Part shown: one piece after another, positions 1 through 12,300 of the stretch
Numbering within the stretch: position 1 is the first letter of the stretch
Layout of the letters: each line of letters starts with the position of its first letter
Assembly: GCA_040954595.2 (NCBI GenBank)
Contig: CM082579.2
Span: 3,410,001 to 3,474,000, forward strand
Direction of reading: 5' to 3'
DNA length: 64,000 nt
DNA from: Balanoglossus misakiensis
Taxonomy: Eukaryota > Hemichordata
Position numbers and translations under genes: made by a program
The notes under the pieces: generated by a model
Databases searched by the model: none
What the model was told of the DNA's origin: nothing
Seen by the model: the letters and a program-made list of their open reading frames with translations, nothing else

Positions 1-9
1 AGTCCTTGC

Positions 10-70
10 ATATTCATTCATTCATTCCTTCCTTCCTTCCTTCATTCGTTCGTTCGTTCGTTCGTTCATT
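10..70. repeat. Tetranucleotide microsatellite (ATTC/CTTC/GTTC)n
   Basis: Runs of ATTC, CTTC and GTTC units within the intron after gene A exon 7, close to its donor. It is a simple repeat. Confidence 0.9.
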
Positions 71-89
71 TGTGACACTTCCCGCTCAC

Positions 90-318
90 CTTCATCGGCC
101 ACTTTGTCGATGGGGACCTGAGTGTCGTACGCCATGAAGCCAATGATGGAGAAGATGACAAATCCGGCGAAGACGCTGGTTCCACAATTGCACAGAGCAA
201 CGATCAACGAATCTCTGTGGCAGTTGTTGTGGAATTTGTTGTAACTGCCAAGGGTCGGCAGTCCTCCCCAGGCGATGCCCAGGGAGTAGAAAATCTGGGC
301 GGCAGCGTCTTTCCATAC
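90..318 (-). CDS. Gene A coding exon 7 (TM6-TM7), last in window
   Basis: 229 bases. [20 protein letters not shown] has Gln and Ser chloride ligands and the pocket Trp (codon 268-270). [13 protein letters not shown] then [10 protein letters not shown] follow, ending DKVADEG in phase 1 at a GTGAGC donor. B and C split this segment into two exons (104+125 bases). Confidence 0.95.
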
Positions 319-3300
319 CTGCAACACAGAATAGAATGTTGTTTGTTTATTGGTTTCATTTAAGCTCCATTTATAGCTTTAATGGGTTTGAGCTCATTTT
401 TCAGCATTTTCGTTTTATATTTCTTGGTCGACTATCTGGTGTACATGACTGACGAAATGCCAAGCATCTGTAGTAGGGGTTTGGCATGGTATCTGCTGTC
501 GGTCAGAAAAGAAAAGAATACTGAAAACTTGCTAAAAGTTACAGCCTGTCCAGTATGGTGGCACGTAAACAGCCAGGGGGTGTTCGTTTGTTCTCAGAAA
601 TGTATTTTTCGGACGATTGCAGTTTGCCGCCATCCGGACCAAAGTTTATGGTGTAAACACTTCAACGAACGGCGGAAACGCTTACCAAGATACCGTGCCA
701 AAATACCATAATGTTTTCGAAGAAAAGGTCCGGGATATCGACTTTCGGAAGCAATAAATGGGTTCAACGACTTTTATCTCGATATCAACGTTGCCCTGGT
801 TTACAAAACAAGCCCAAAACTCGGCCAAAACAAGACCATTCAACGGTGGTGGCGTTCTTCAAATCCAGACACTTGGCACATGCAAGCGTCTGCACGCATG
901 CCATGTGGTAGTTTCAGGCGTTTTTAATAACAAGCTTGGAAATTCTCACGTGGTCACACAGTTTGAGAGCTGCAATACTCACCCTGGCACTCTTCAAGAT
1001 TTCCCACTTTGGCGTGATGTAGAAGAGAACCCCGGCCAATGACCCGGGCAGGGTTGCTCCACGAATCAGCAAAACAAACAGGACGCAGTAAGGAAACAAC
1101 GCTGTGAAGTAGACAACCTATGAACGGCAAGAAGAGAAACAGGCATGAATTAAGTAGCAAGCGATATAATCTAAGAAATTTGCCACGCCAGCCTTTAAGA
1201 AATCGTGCATCAGCGCTCAAAACTCTGGACAAGAAATCTCCTGATGAAGCATTCTGGTCATATCCGCAGCACATCGGGTGATCTGAACGACATCAATTCC
1301 CATTTACCTTTCCAGACGACTTCACACCCTTGATGATGCATAGAAAGACGACAATCCACGCCAGACCCAGACAGCCGACCAATTCCCACCTCATAGCACC
1401 AAGGTCGTCTATTCCATCTGTTATTCTCAAGACGAAATTGCTAATAAAGGCAAAAAAATCAGAAATATCGGAAAACGATTAGTGGGTTGATGATGACAAA
1501 ATTTTCAGCCTGTAAACGCGGCCTAGGCCTAACTAGGCCTATATTCTTATGATTTATTTGATATATACCCATTATGTCAACAATTATTGCATTTTTATTA
1601 AGATCGTGGTGGTATGAAATTTCGATAAGGTTTTATTTTATTTCACTTTGTTTAGCTTTTGCTTCAATTGCATATGGATCAACACCAGATACGGCTCTGT
1701 ACTTTTTTTCCACGTTTAGTTTCCCTTACAAATCGAAAGGAGACTTCGTTTCCACTCATTTCCGGCTTGTCAGAAACCGAAACCTACTTCCAATACTCCT
1801 CGCTTGGTCTCTTGATAATGGTAGTTGCGTTTCCAGTGGCGTTCAGCAGGGCGTACACGGCGCTTCCGTGAAGTCCCGTCGCCGAACCGTTGACGAAGTC
1901 GGTGGCGTTGGCGAGGCCGGTCAACCCCGCCAGGGCGTCCAACACGGAAGCACTGCCCGGGGAACTGAGACCCGCATCTCCGATCGCCACGTCGGAGATC
2001 GTTGTCGTCGTCGGCGGGGAGGCCGTCCCGTTCACCGACCCGTTCCCCCGACTTGCGTCGTAGTGGAGGCAGTATTCGGAGTTCCAGGGATTGTCACAAT
2101 CCGTCCATGGAACGCCAGGAAGCGCCGACAGTGATGCAAAAATATAGAAAATTGTCCACGTAATGATGACGTTGTAGTACAAACATACAAGGGCAGTGAT
2201 GGTGACCATGGCGTAGCCAATACCTGGAGAATGAAACAAAATAATATGCTAGTCTTCCCAGTTTTACTATGGGCGGACTGACTGACGGACGGACGGACAG
2301 ACAGACAGACAGACGGATGGATGGAGAGCGGACGGGGAGTGGGAGACAGAGTGAGTCAAAGGCCGGTGTGCGTTTTGTTTTTCGGTAAACAACTCCACAC
2401 AGTGGAGCTAAATCACAGGCAGAGAAGGGGCTTTTATTTGGCGATAAACGGACTCAAGAAGGGCAATGGCATCACCATGACCGTAGAGCAGCGAACTACT
2501 CCAATTTCAAGCCCAGCAAATACCCAGACATGCCACACTAGTTATTCAGACGACAACAACTAAACCACGGGCAAAGTTTTGTCTGGAGAGTAACCAAACC
2601 CGGCGATCTGCACGCAATACACTTTGACTACGCCACCCTGGGTCACTTTCAGGCTCAGTCTGAGAATGTTCTCGCCATCCTCTCTTTCAAGTGGTTTTGG
2701 TGACGCTCTTAGACTAATGGCTCACTCTGAGCAAATGTCAAGCGATCGAATATTTCTCGGAGAACTTTTTTTTACCCACGTTGGATCGAAGAAGAAAGGA
2801 CTCTGTCTGTCTTAAGTTATTAGCAAGAGAGGTAATTTATAGTGATGAAGTGGTTACAGAGAGTATCTTGAGGAAAGTACGGGAAATTGATGACTGGTAA
2901 TTGCGTCGTTAAGTACTATTATGCACCAGTTGAAAATGCCACACGTCAACCGGAACGCAACTTAAACCACGGACCGAATTATTAACTTAAAGATAGAAAA
3001 TCATTTTAAAAATGCAATCACAAGGAAATATAATTTCCAGCCTCCGACGGTTCTGTAACTGATCATGCAGATAATCTGTCCGACCCCGACTATTGACATA
3101 ATACTCAGGAATGAGGAAAACAGTAATTCGAAATCTGGAACTCAGGGGATGCCGGATCTGCATTAGAAGAATGTGTGTATATCCGTGTTCGTTATTCGGG
3201 CCAAGTCAATTATTTACGCTGCTTCCCGTCGCGTCGTGACCTTAAAGCGGGGTCAAGATGTGTATTGCTGAGGGAGATTCATCTAATCACGATTACCACG

Positions 3301-6300
3301 CATCTCTGGCTGATCACGTGATCTTTCATCATTCCTTCGACTGTAAACCTCAATGTTCTGATTCGTTAGTGGATGTCGGTAAATGTGTTTCACGCATGAA
3401 AAACCCCACAGAAACGACCGACAGAGGAAAGTCTGCGCATGCCTGTACGTTGTCATATCGACAAAATCCCAATAGAGGCAAAAAACGTGTAATTGATTGA
3501 CCAGGGGTTAAAGGTCATTATATCGAACAGTGGGATTCTATTTAATTAACCATATGTTGACGTTTGTAGACGCTATGTCGGAGGCACATCGTGTATAATT
3601 GGCCAGCGAGACGTTAAAGTTCGACTCAAAAACCTGAAATATCGCTCGCAGTAGAAACGATAACATGTAAATCTAACCTAATAAATCAGAAAAGGGCAAT
3701 TTAACAGGCTTTGTTGACGTATTCTCCCCTTTTCGTGCGTAAAGTGTTGCTCTGACAATATGGGAATGCAAATTAAGTATATCAACGTGAAGGAATGATA
3801 TTGACCACATAGTAGTTGAATTCACTGGGGAACTTTAATGCAGCTTTTCATGGCGCAGTACGTGTCTCTCGTCTAGGGTTGCCACAATTCGCATGATTTA
3901 AAAGATGTTCGCCAGTAAGATTAATTCCAAATTCTTTCTTTGGGCTAAACGTTGTTTTTTTCGGACCCCGCAGCGAGGATATTAAAAGTGTACTCAGTAA
4001 TATGAACTGAGAGTGGTGTCGTGCGGTGCGCACTGTATTACACGTATAGCGTACGTGTTGTCACGCTAACATTTGCTCCATCAAGGGTAGCCACTCTCAC
4101 GAGAAATTTCGAAAACTGACAGCAAGTGGATTCTCTTCAATGTAATTGCTATTTTCATGACCTTCACGATCAACTTGGATCGATCATATTGGTAAATAGT
4201 GCAATAAGGCGCGATCGTACATATGCTACGTTGACCCGAGAACGTCAAAAGACGAGCCCAGAGCAAAAGGTTAGGCTAACGCAATGTCCGATGGCGGTCC
4301 GTAATCCAGTTCACTTTTTGACACGAAGAGGCGATTTGGAACATGACGTCATCGACGCCCATCACTGACAGCTATTTAGCGCCGCATCATAGCCTGTCTC
4401 CAAAAACTCAAGGACACGCTGTGCACGTTCTTCTCACTGTTTGAAATTCACGCCGTGCATCTAGACTTCGTCTCGCGTCTGGAAACTACGCAAGAAAACC
4501 ACCCACAAGCCCAATCAGGTCAGGGACGAGGAATGAACCCGAGGCAGTGATGGAAAAGCGAATAAATAAATTACAGCCATTCGCAGGTCATTACTCTGCG
4601 GGGGAGGGGAGAGGAGGGGTGCGGGGTAGCTGCGACCCTCCGTCGGAGCACGTCGTAGGCCTGATTCCGAACAGATAACCCCTCCCTGGAGACTACTGCA
4701 GAACGACTATAGCATGAAACGCAGTGGAGTTAATAATATTTGCTCGATAAATTTTCTTGGGATGGATTTTGTCCGTCTGCTGTCTCTGCAGAATAAAGGT
4801 AACCTAACTCATCATTTAACCTAGTAATCTGGATACAAGGGGGATAAATAAGTAATAAATAGGTGCGGCAGCGGCAGTTTTATTTTTTTTGCACGAATCA
4901 CGATTGGCGATACAGATTAGATGCAGTCTTTCGCCACGTTCAGTCTGAGTACAAGAAAGAGCAAATCGCTATTATGGGCACTTCCTGCTTAAAAACAGAT
5001 CACTGTCTGAGTCTATCGACGTGAATTGAATTGAACTGAAGTCGCGTTGCACTTTCAATGACGTAAGCAGATCTACAAGACGATTTGTTTACTGCGTTGG
5101 CAGACCGAAGTAAAAAAAACAACTCGGAACAGAGTATTGGGATCGAAACCGACACTGCATCATCGTTTTGGGGTTCCTTTTGGCATTATTTTCACAAATT
5201 ACCATCCAAGCTTACTCCCCGATCCTTACAATATCCTTATAAACCATCCCACTGTAAAATACTTGTCGTAACTTTGTTTTTCTCTCAGCTTGAGAAATTG
5301 TCTTTGTAGCTGTGTATTGGCGGCTATATTTTGGGGTAAGACAAAATCACCACGTGACAGGGGCTAAACTTACCTTTGAACACCGGTGACGCGCGCCACA
5401 TAGTGACGCATCCGAGACTTGCAAATTGTCCAAACGACAACTCCAAATAAAACAGAGGTAGACCCGCGACTGCCAACATTATGAGGTACGGTATCAGGAA
5501 GGCGCCTGTAGTATAAAAAAGGAAAAAACAAAAATATCGTTGTTTAATTTTTTTGTTTTGAGGAAAAACCTACTACCAGGCTCTACAATTTCTCTAATTT
5601 CCCCTCCCTCACTCCCTCTCTCCCCCTCTGATGATTGGCAGTAAAGTGACATCTTATAACATTAACCTAAAAGTTCTTGCTTTCCAAGGTCAAGGGCCAA
5701 ACACGTCAAAAATCGGATAATTTACACAGAGAACGTTCTTGAACTTATCTTAAAGAGCGTTCCTTATTTTACGAGCTATGATAAGGGTTCGTTGTGAGTG
5801 TTCACATGGACGTGGTACCGCCGCCAACAGTTGGATTCATGTCGAACTAATTTGGGTCATTGGTGTAAGCGACCATCTGTTAGTTTCGGGGCAGCTTTGG
5901 AAGCGTTTTATTGATCTTTGGGCAAAATTTGTGTCGTTTCAATTTGCCTACTTAAAAATCAATCTTTTCTGACAACCAATCTATTTATTCTGACAACATA
6001 CCAAACAAGTCAAATCCTTGATAAATTAGGATAGAAACTCATCTCTCATACTCTTATCGTCGATATTAGATTGCGTAGGCTTATTTTGCAAGCAAGATAA
6101 ATATTATAATTTCATATCAAACGGAGCCCTCAATCGCCTTTCACATTTTTTTGTTTACGGAATAGGGTAGTACGTGGTGTAATACGGCTACCATATGTCA
6201 AATAATGTTTTTGTTTTCCTCGCTCGCTGTCTCTCTCTAGATTTCGGCGAATTGAGCTGAGGTCATGTAGAGTTTAGCTAGTTTTAATGGGGGGAATGGC

Positions 6301-9300
6301 CACGTCATCAAACCGGATGGTACTGTCCACGCAGAGGCCGACATGACTTGTGGGTGTTTGTTGTGAAAATCGTGACATTGATACCAAAACACTGCCGAGT
6401 TTTAATGATGATGTTGGGAATCCCAATACAAGATTGGTGTCAAGTATAATTGTCATTTTACTCCTCATATCAGAAGGAAATTTTATTTTAAAATAATACA
6501 AACGTACTTAGTCAATATTTCATATTTCTGTGGTCATGACGAAACATCGCTTTAATTGCTAATTTGAATACCAGTTATATTACTATAGGTCTACTAGTAT
6601 TGCTCTACGTCACTATGACCGACATCCGGGTAAATACCAACATATGTGACTTGTCCACTTCAACCGATATGATAACTGCGTCACAGTCGAATATGTAAAA
6701 TGCCTAGAATTTCAATTTGGACGACTTTCATATAAAATCCTGCTGTCTATAACGACTATTACGCAACTACGCTGTCTACGCCACAGGACCGTGCTCCAGA
6801 TGGACACGGACCGTTATGCTACGAGGCGTTTGCGTCCAAAATAGCAGAACAGCTGTTGAATTATTTTCAGTCAAACTGGCGATGTACTTTTTTAAAAGTC
6901 ATCCCCTACCGACTTCCCTCGATACTACCCTGCAAGCTATAGCGCTATTCTTTGTTTTACTTTCAACATGTCATAATAATATTAACATATTTACACTCTC
7001 TGACAGGTATAACATGTATTTGCTGTTGGTGATGTTATCTCCCCCTTCTCTCCTCGCCCTCTCTCTATAGTGATCTCTCTATGTCTGTCTATCTCTCGCT
7101 CTCTGTCTCTCTCTCTCACACACACACACTGTGACACACACTCTCTCTGTCTCTCTCTCCCTCTCTCTCAAACATCTCTGCGTTCATCTCACCTCCGCCA
7201 TTTGAGTAACACAGGTATGGAAATCTCCACACGTTACCCAGTCCAACCGCGTAGCCAATGCATGAGAGAGTAAAATCCAACTTATTGCTCCAGTTTCCTC
7301 GGGACGGGTTTTCATCTTTGCCGTTGGTAATAGCACCACCAAGTTTATCTACCGCTATTTCGTGGGAGTCTTCGGGATTCTACAAGACAGAAATAATAAT
7401 AGGAATTGGACGAAAATGTACGCTAAACATTAACAGCACTTTATGTATTCGGCGACAGTTGAACATTGCCAGGTTATAACATTTATAACACTGATATATT
7501 TCGCCTTTATTTTATAGCATTCCTTGTAGGGTCTGTTTCCCCCTCCCTCCAAGAGCAGAGCTGTAAAATTAGTTGCCACAAAAACTGCGAACCATGACGA
7601 CACCAATACCCTCATTTTTGTGAAATTGGACGAAAATACATTGACTACCGCTGACAACCTTATAACTATTTTAGGACGTTGACATATTTGCTTATTTCTA
7701 CCGAGGCACCCCGGAACCTCCAAGTCAGGACGAACATATTCATGCATAATTAAGCTTACAGATAACTCATCCATATCTTCAGCTGTAAGCCAAAATAAAC
7801 CGAATGTCAAAGGAAAGAGATTTTGTCTTGGAATAGCTGAGGAAAATTCTCACACAGAGAGATTTCTACGGCTTTACAGCGCCTGTCAATCGCTTTCGCC
7901 CATCTTTAACAGCTGCATTGAATCCCATCAAAACAATACTGCGCCGCATTTAACTGTGGATTTAAATCCATAAAACAACGACCGTTTACATTTTATTAGG
8001 GATTAGCGGCGTGAAGCAGAATCATTGCGCACTTTTGCAGTCGGCAGAAAACAGCGCCCGTAAGTCTAAATATGGATACTACTAGTAAACGATAATCTGA
8101 TGTCTGTGACGTCACGAGCAGCCACTAAGTCTTGAGAAAGTAACCATGCATCTCCTGTCGCTCTTGTACAGAAAAAAAGTGTTGGTGTTCGACAGAGATT
8201 GGCAGCGAATAAATGCTAACTTTTTGTCATGCGTGGAAACATAAGGGACGAGTTCAGAATAGAGCCTGTCTAATGAACCCATCGATTGGGGGGGGGGGGG
8301 ATATTCCCTCGCGCGGATCATGCACTGGCGATACAAGGTCGTTCACCTCGAAACAGTTGTCCACAATGAATTAATCATAAGGTTAATTTTAGTAATTTAA
8401 AGATTGAAAAGATGGCTGCTGAAACTGGAACTCACCATCATATCATCATTTAATGGTAACGCGCTGTACCGGTCTTGAAATATTAAATGAACGACACACC
8501 ACCCCGTCTACAGCCAGTTTTTGGAATCATCCCAGCCCCGGGAATTATTTGAAGTGCCAGACATGCTCCTGCGTGGCACTATGACCAGATCAGACATTTA
8601 ACATAATTGATGAACCCCCAAGGACTCATTACCCTTGCTGTGCTTAGATACACCTAAATGCGAAATAGTCATCTTTCCACGAGCCCCTAGTACCCCCAAA
8701 ATCGAGGCGTCTACGATGAAAATGAGGGCGTGGTTCACCGCAACCACCACCTGTTGCACGCGCCCCTTCGTAGAACGGAGTCAATATCTTCTGCTATTTT
8801 GGTGGGCCGTGTGTGGGAATCAGTCCGAAGTTGACGACACAAAAACCTCCCTTGTTCAATGTAAACGACCACAAGAATTGTAAAAGCTATTGCATTCTTT
8901 GGAGTTTAACGCATACCATTGACATCCATGAAGTAAAAAGTCAAAAGTTGACTCGCTTGTACTTTTGGGCCACCAGACGTTGCAGTACATGTACTAACAC
9001 TGATTCGTTTTGACAGATACAAAGTACGTGTGACAATGTTCAAGTGCCCGCTGCCAATAACGAACAGAATCTGAACCACGGGATACATACAACCACGCTC
9101 ATAGAGAGGATTAGCGTGAAAGGCGATACGCCAGTCAGTGTACTCGTACAACGTGTCACATACAGGTCCACTCAGTCTTTCCGGAACATTCCTGAACTAC
9201 AGGGTCAGAATGACCCCCGCCCTGTTGACCGACTGTCAAAAGGAAACGGCAGATCAAACACTTCTTCACAATGTCTGGAATTTGCGAATGCAAATGCAGT

Positions 9301-12300
9301 GTGAATGGAAGTACTGTTTGCCAATTAAACTGTGTTAAATCCAATACCCTGGCCTGGTTGCATCATCCAAGGCAATTCAAGTCAACCCATCACAAGCAAC
9401 GACAACAGGCATAAAACTAACCTCAACACAGACACAGAAAAATTAAAGTTGGTGAAAGACGAGAAATACCATCCCCACAACAGGTAAACTATAAATAACC
9501 ATGTATATTTTTTCTTTCCGATGCTGCCTGCTAAGACTGGGTTGATTTTGTTGCATTACTGCTACGAATCAACTACTAGTACTATGCTTGTGAATCAAGT
9601 GATGCACCCGCGCAGGCGCATTGGGACTCGCGTTTCGCTTAAATGGACAATCACTGAATCAGGATTCGGTCGTCTTGTCTGAGAATAATATTACAGATAG
9701 ATGTATATTTTTATCAAGAAGGGAGAACCAGTGTGTATCATTAGAAAAAATAAATCGGTAACATCATTCTCTAGGAGAGGAAGTAAAATCACATCCCTTA
9801 TTTTGGACGGGCAATATCATGTCAATCAATCATAAATGATAACGGTCTTCATCACAATCCTGGCCGATATCCCCAGCCGATTGGGCAGTGTCATTGTCAC
9901 ACTCTACTTCTCTTCGACATCAGGACATGTATTTAACACAAAGTGTGCTTCTATGATTAGTATATCCAGATAAATAACATATATTTCGCTGATGAAGCAA
10001 ATGCCTTTACCCACTTCATCACGAAGAGTGAGGAGGGGGGGTATGTGTTCATTTTCATTCAGCATATTATGATACAGCTGACACTCATCATATCATAGTA
10101 AAATCATACTAGAATTATGTTAGTTATGTATATTTTTGCCTGAATGGTGTACGTGGAAAACTAAATTTTCTTTCTGTGAATGTCCGAGTTGTGACCGATG
10201 CCTAACCGAGCAATCAAGCAAAAAGCGACGTTCACCCATATCGCGCCGTACGTTACGTGACGCAAATTCAATCTCATTATTCAATCGAATTGTTACATCT
10301 TCTACACGAATTTAAAAAAATATAATCGAATTCATGATGCAACAACAGATGTTGCATACCGACAGGTATTGTTCAAGTATTATCCTTCACGTACAAGAAC
10401 GAGTCGCGCTGTGCTTCGTCGAGTCCATCCCATTCATGGCAAGAGCAGGTAGGTCGGTCATATCGATTGACGGACAGCAATATATTTCGTTACCTGTTCG
10501 AGTTCGTGTATTTCCTGGTCTTCTGGCTGTACCACATTAGTGCGGCTCATCTCGGTCGACTGTCACTCAAAATTGTCCAAATTCATCAATGTCTTCTGTC
10601 AGACATATCCCCAAAACAAATCCATTTCATGGTTGTAATATTTCGAATGTACGTACACTACTTTCACATGACCTTAGAGGTCAAAGGGCATATAAGACTA
10701 TACTATTTTGATAATGATTGATGTGATGAATAAATACTTAATGATCTCATAAAAATCACTTGAAATCACGCTGATTGCAAAGAACACTACCACGACACAA
10801 TGTAGTTATAGATATTATGTTTTATTGTAATGGAAGTTTTCTGTCCCTCTTTGAAAACACACCACCAGTCTACCCCGCGAACGAAATCGGACAGCCAGGC
10901 CCTCAGCGCGCGAAATTTGCATCGGCGCGGCCCATACACCTGCCTGAGTGGAGTTGACGCGATGCGAACTTCGTATCGAAATTACCATTTCACCCATATT
11001 CCAATAAAATACTTTACTTTGCAAATATGATGCATAAATCATATCATTCCCGAACTCGAAACTATCGGTATTTGACAATGAATCGAGTCGTCAATCAAAA
11101 TATTATGAACTCTGAACTAGAGCCATATGTGTACGTATAGGCTACATGTCCCGGATGTAAGTTCTTGTGACATCATTCTGTTTTGTAAATTGTTGGCCTA
11201 AAATATGACAATCCAGCATCAATTTAGCTTATAAATTTCCATGGCAGAAATCCTACAGTACAGATATAGGCCTACTTAAAATTTGATTCATCTTTTAGTA
11301 CGTCATGACAATTATAAGTTCTTCTTTCATCACAAATTCCCGTTTGTATTAATCGTACTTTGGTTATATATTTTAATAAAAACTGGTACTCTCAAAAGTA
11401 ACGTTTTATTACCTTGTTATACCTATGAATTATTTTGAATAATAATTGAAATTCATTGAATAAATTTCGAAGTCGAAGCACTTTAGACCTCGTGATTTCG
11501 ATTATTTTCGAGGCGATTGACGTAGGTAAAGTGGACTTTAAATCTGCCAAACAGATCTCATGAAATATTCATATCTAGTATTTGTAACGACTGAATAAAT
11601 ATGACTCCTCTTAACGACATGTCTGTCCATCAGCCTACGCTATGTTGGACATTAGCCGAATGACGTAATAGAGATCTAAGGAGGAACTAATCCAATAAGA
11701 TGAAAATAGCCGTGGCAATCGTTCAAGCGATATGGAATTTTTCAAAATTAAACCAAACCAAACTAAAACGACTACATGTATCTTATGAATCTTCATTTTT
11801 GATGCAAACAAAATATTAGGCTGCAGAACTGAAGTCACTGCGCCGTGAATTCACTAGAAATAAATAAATTATGTGGTTCTATATATCCTGGTGTTCCTTG
11901 TTCTTGTAAAATGTACTGGTACCAGGAATTTGGAGAATTACACACTTCCTGCATAAATTTGTGTATTTTCGGTGCGCATCTCTGTTTGTTTGTTAATAGT
12001 TTGTTTACTCATACGGATACATACTACGGTCATAATCTTTATAGCGAACTAAACATGCACCACACGACCGTATCAACATCCATTCCGAAAATAACCGGTC
12101 GAGACTCCCATAAAATGAATTCGTGAAACAGTCGCGATTTACGTGACGAAGTTCTAGATTTTGAGCAAAACTTACAAGTCGAACGAACTGAGCCACAGAC
12201 GTATCATGCCTCGGACACATGGACTTACTGTTCTTCCGCATAATATTCGAGGACGACTCCATTGTGAGCACGGGGTCTTTCAAAACTTTACTCGCGTGGA

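Noticed and set aside
1574-2134. Plus-strand open frame of 186 codons
   Set aside because: It is the antisense shadow of gene A exon 4. The minus strand encodes TM3 and EL2 with clear SLC6 motifs.
8431-8438. Minus-strand ATG|GTGAGT as a one-codon first exon of gene A
   Set aside because: Phase fits, but the 13230-13298 exon has homology to gene B and is much better supported.
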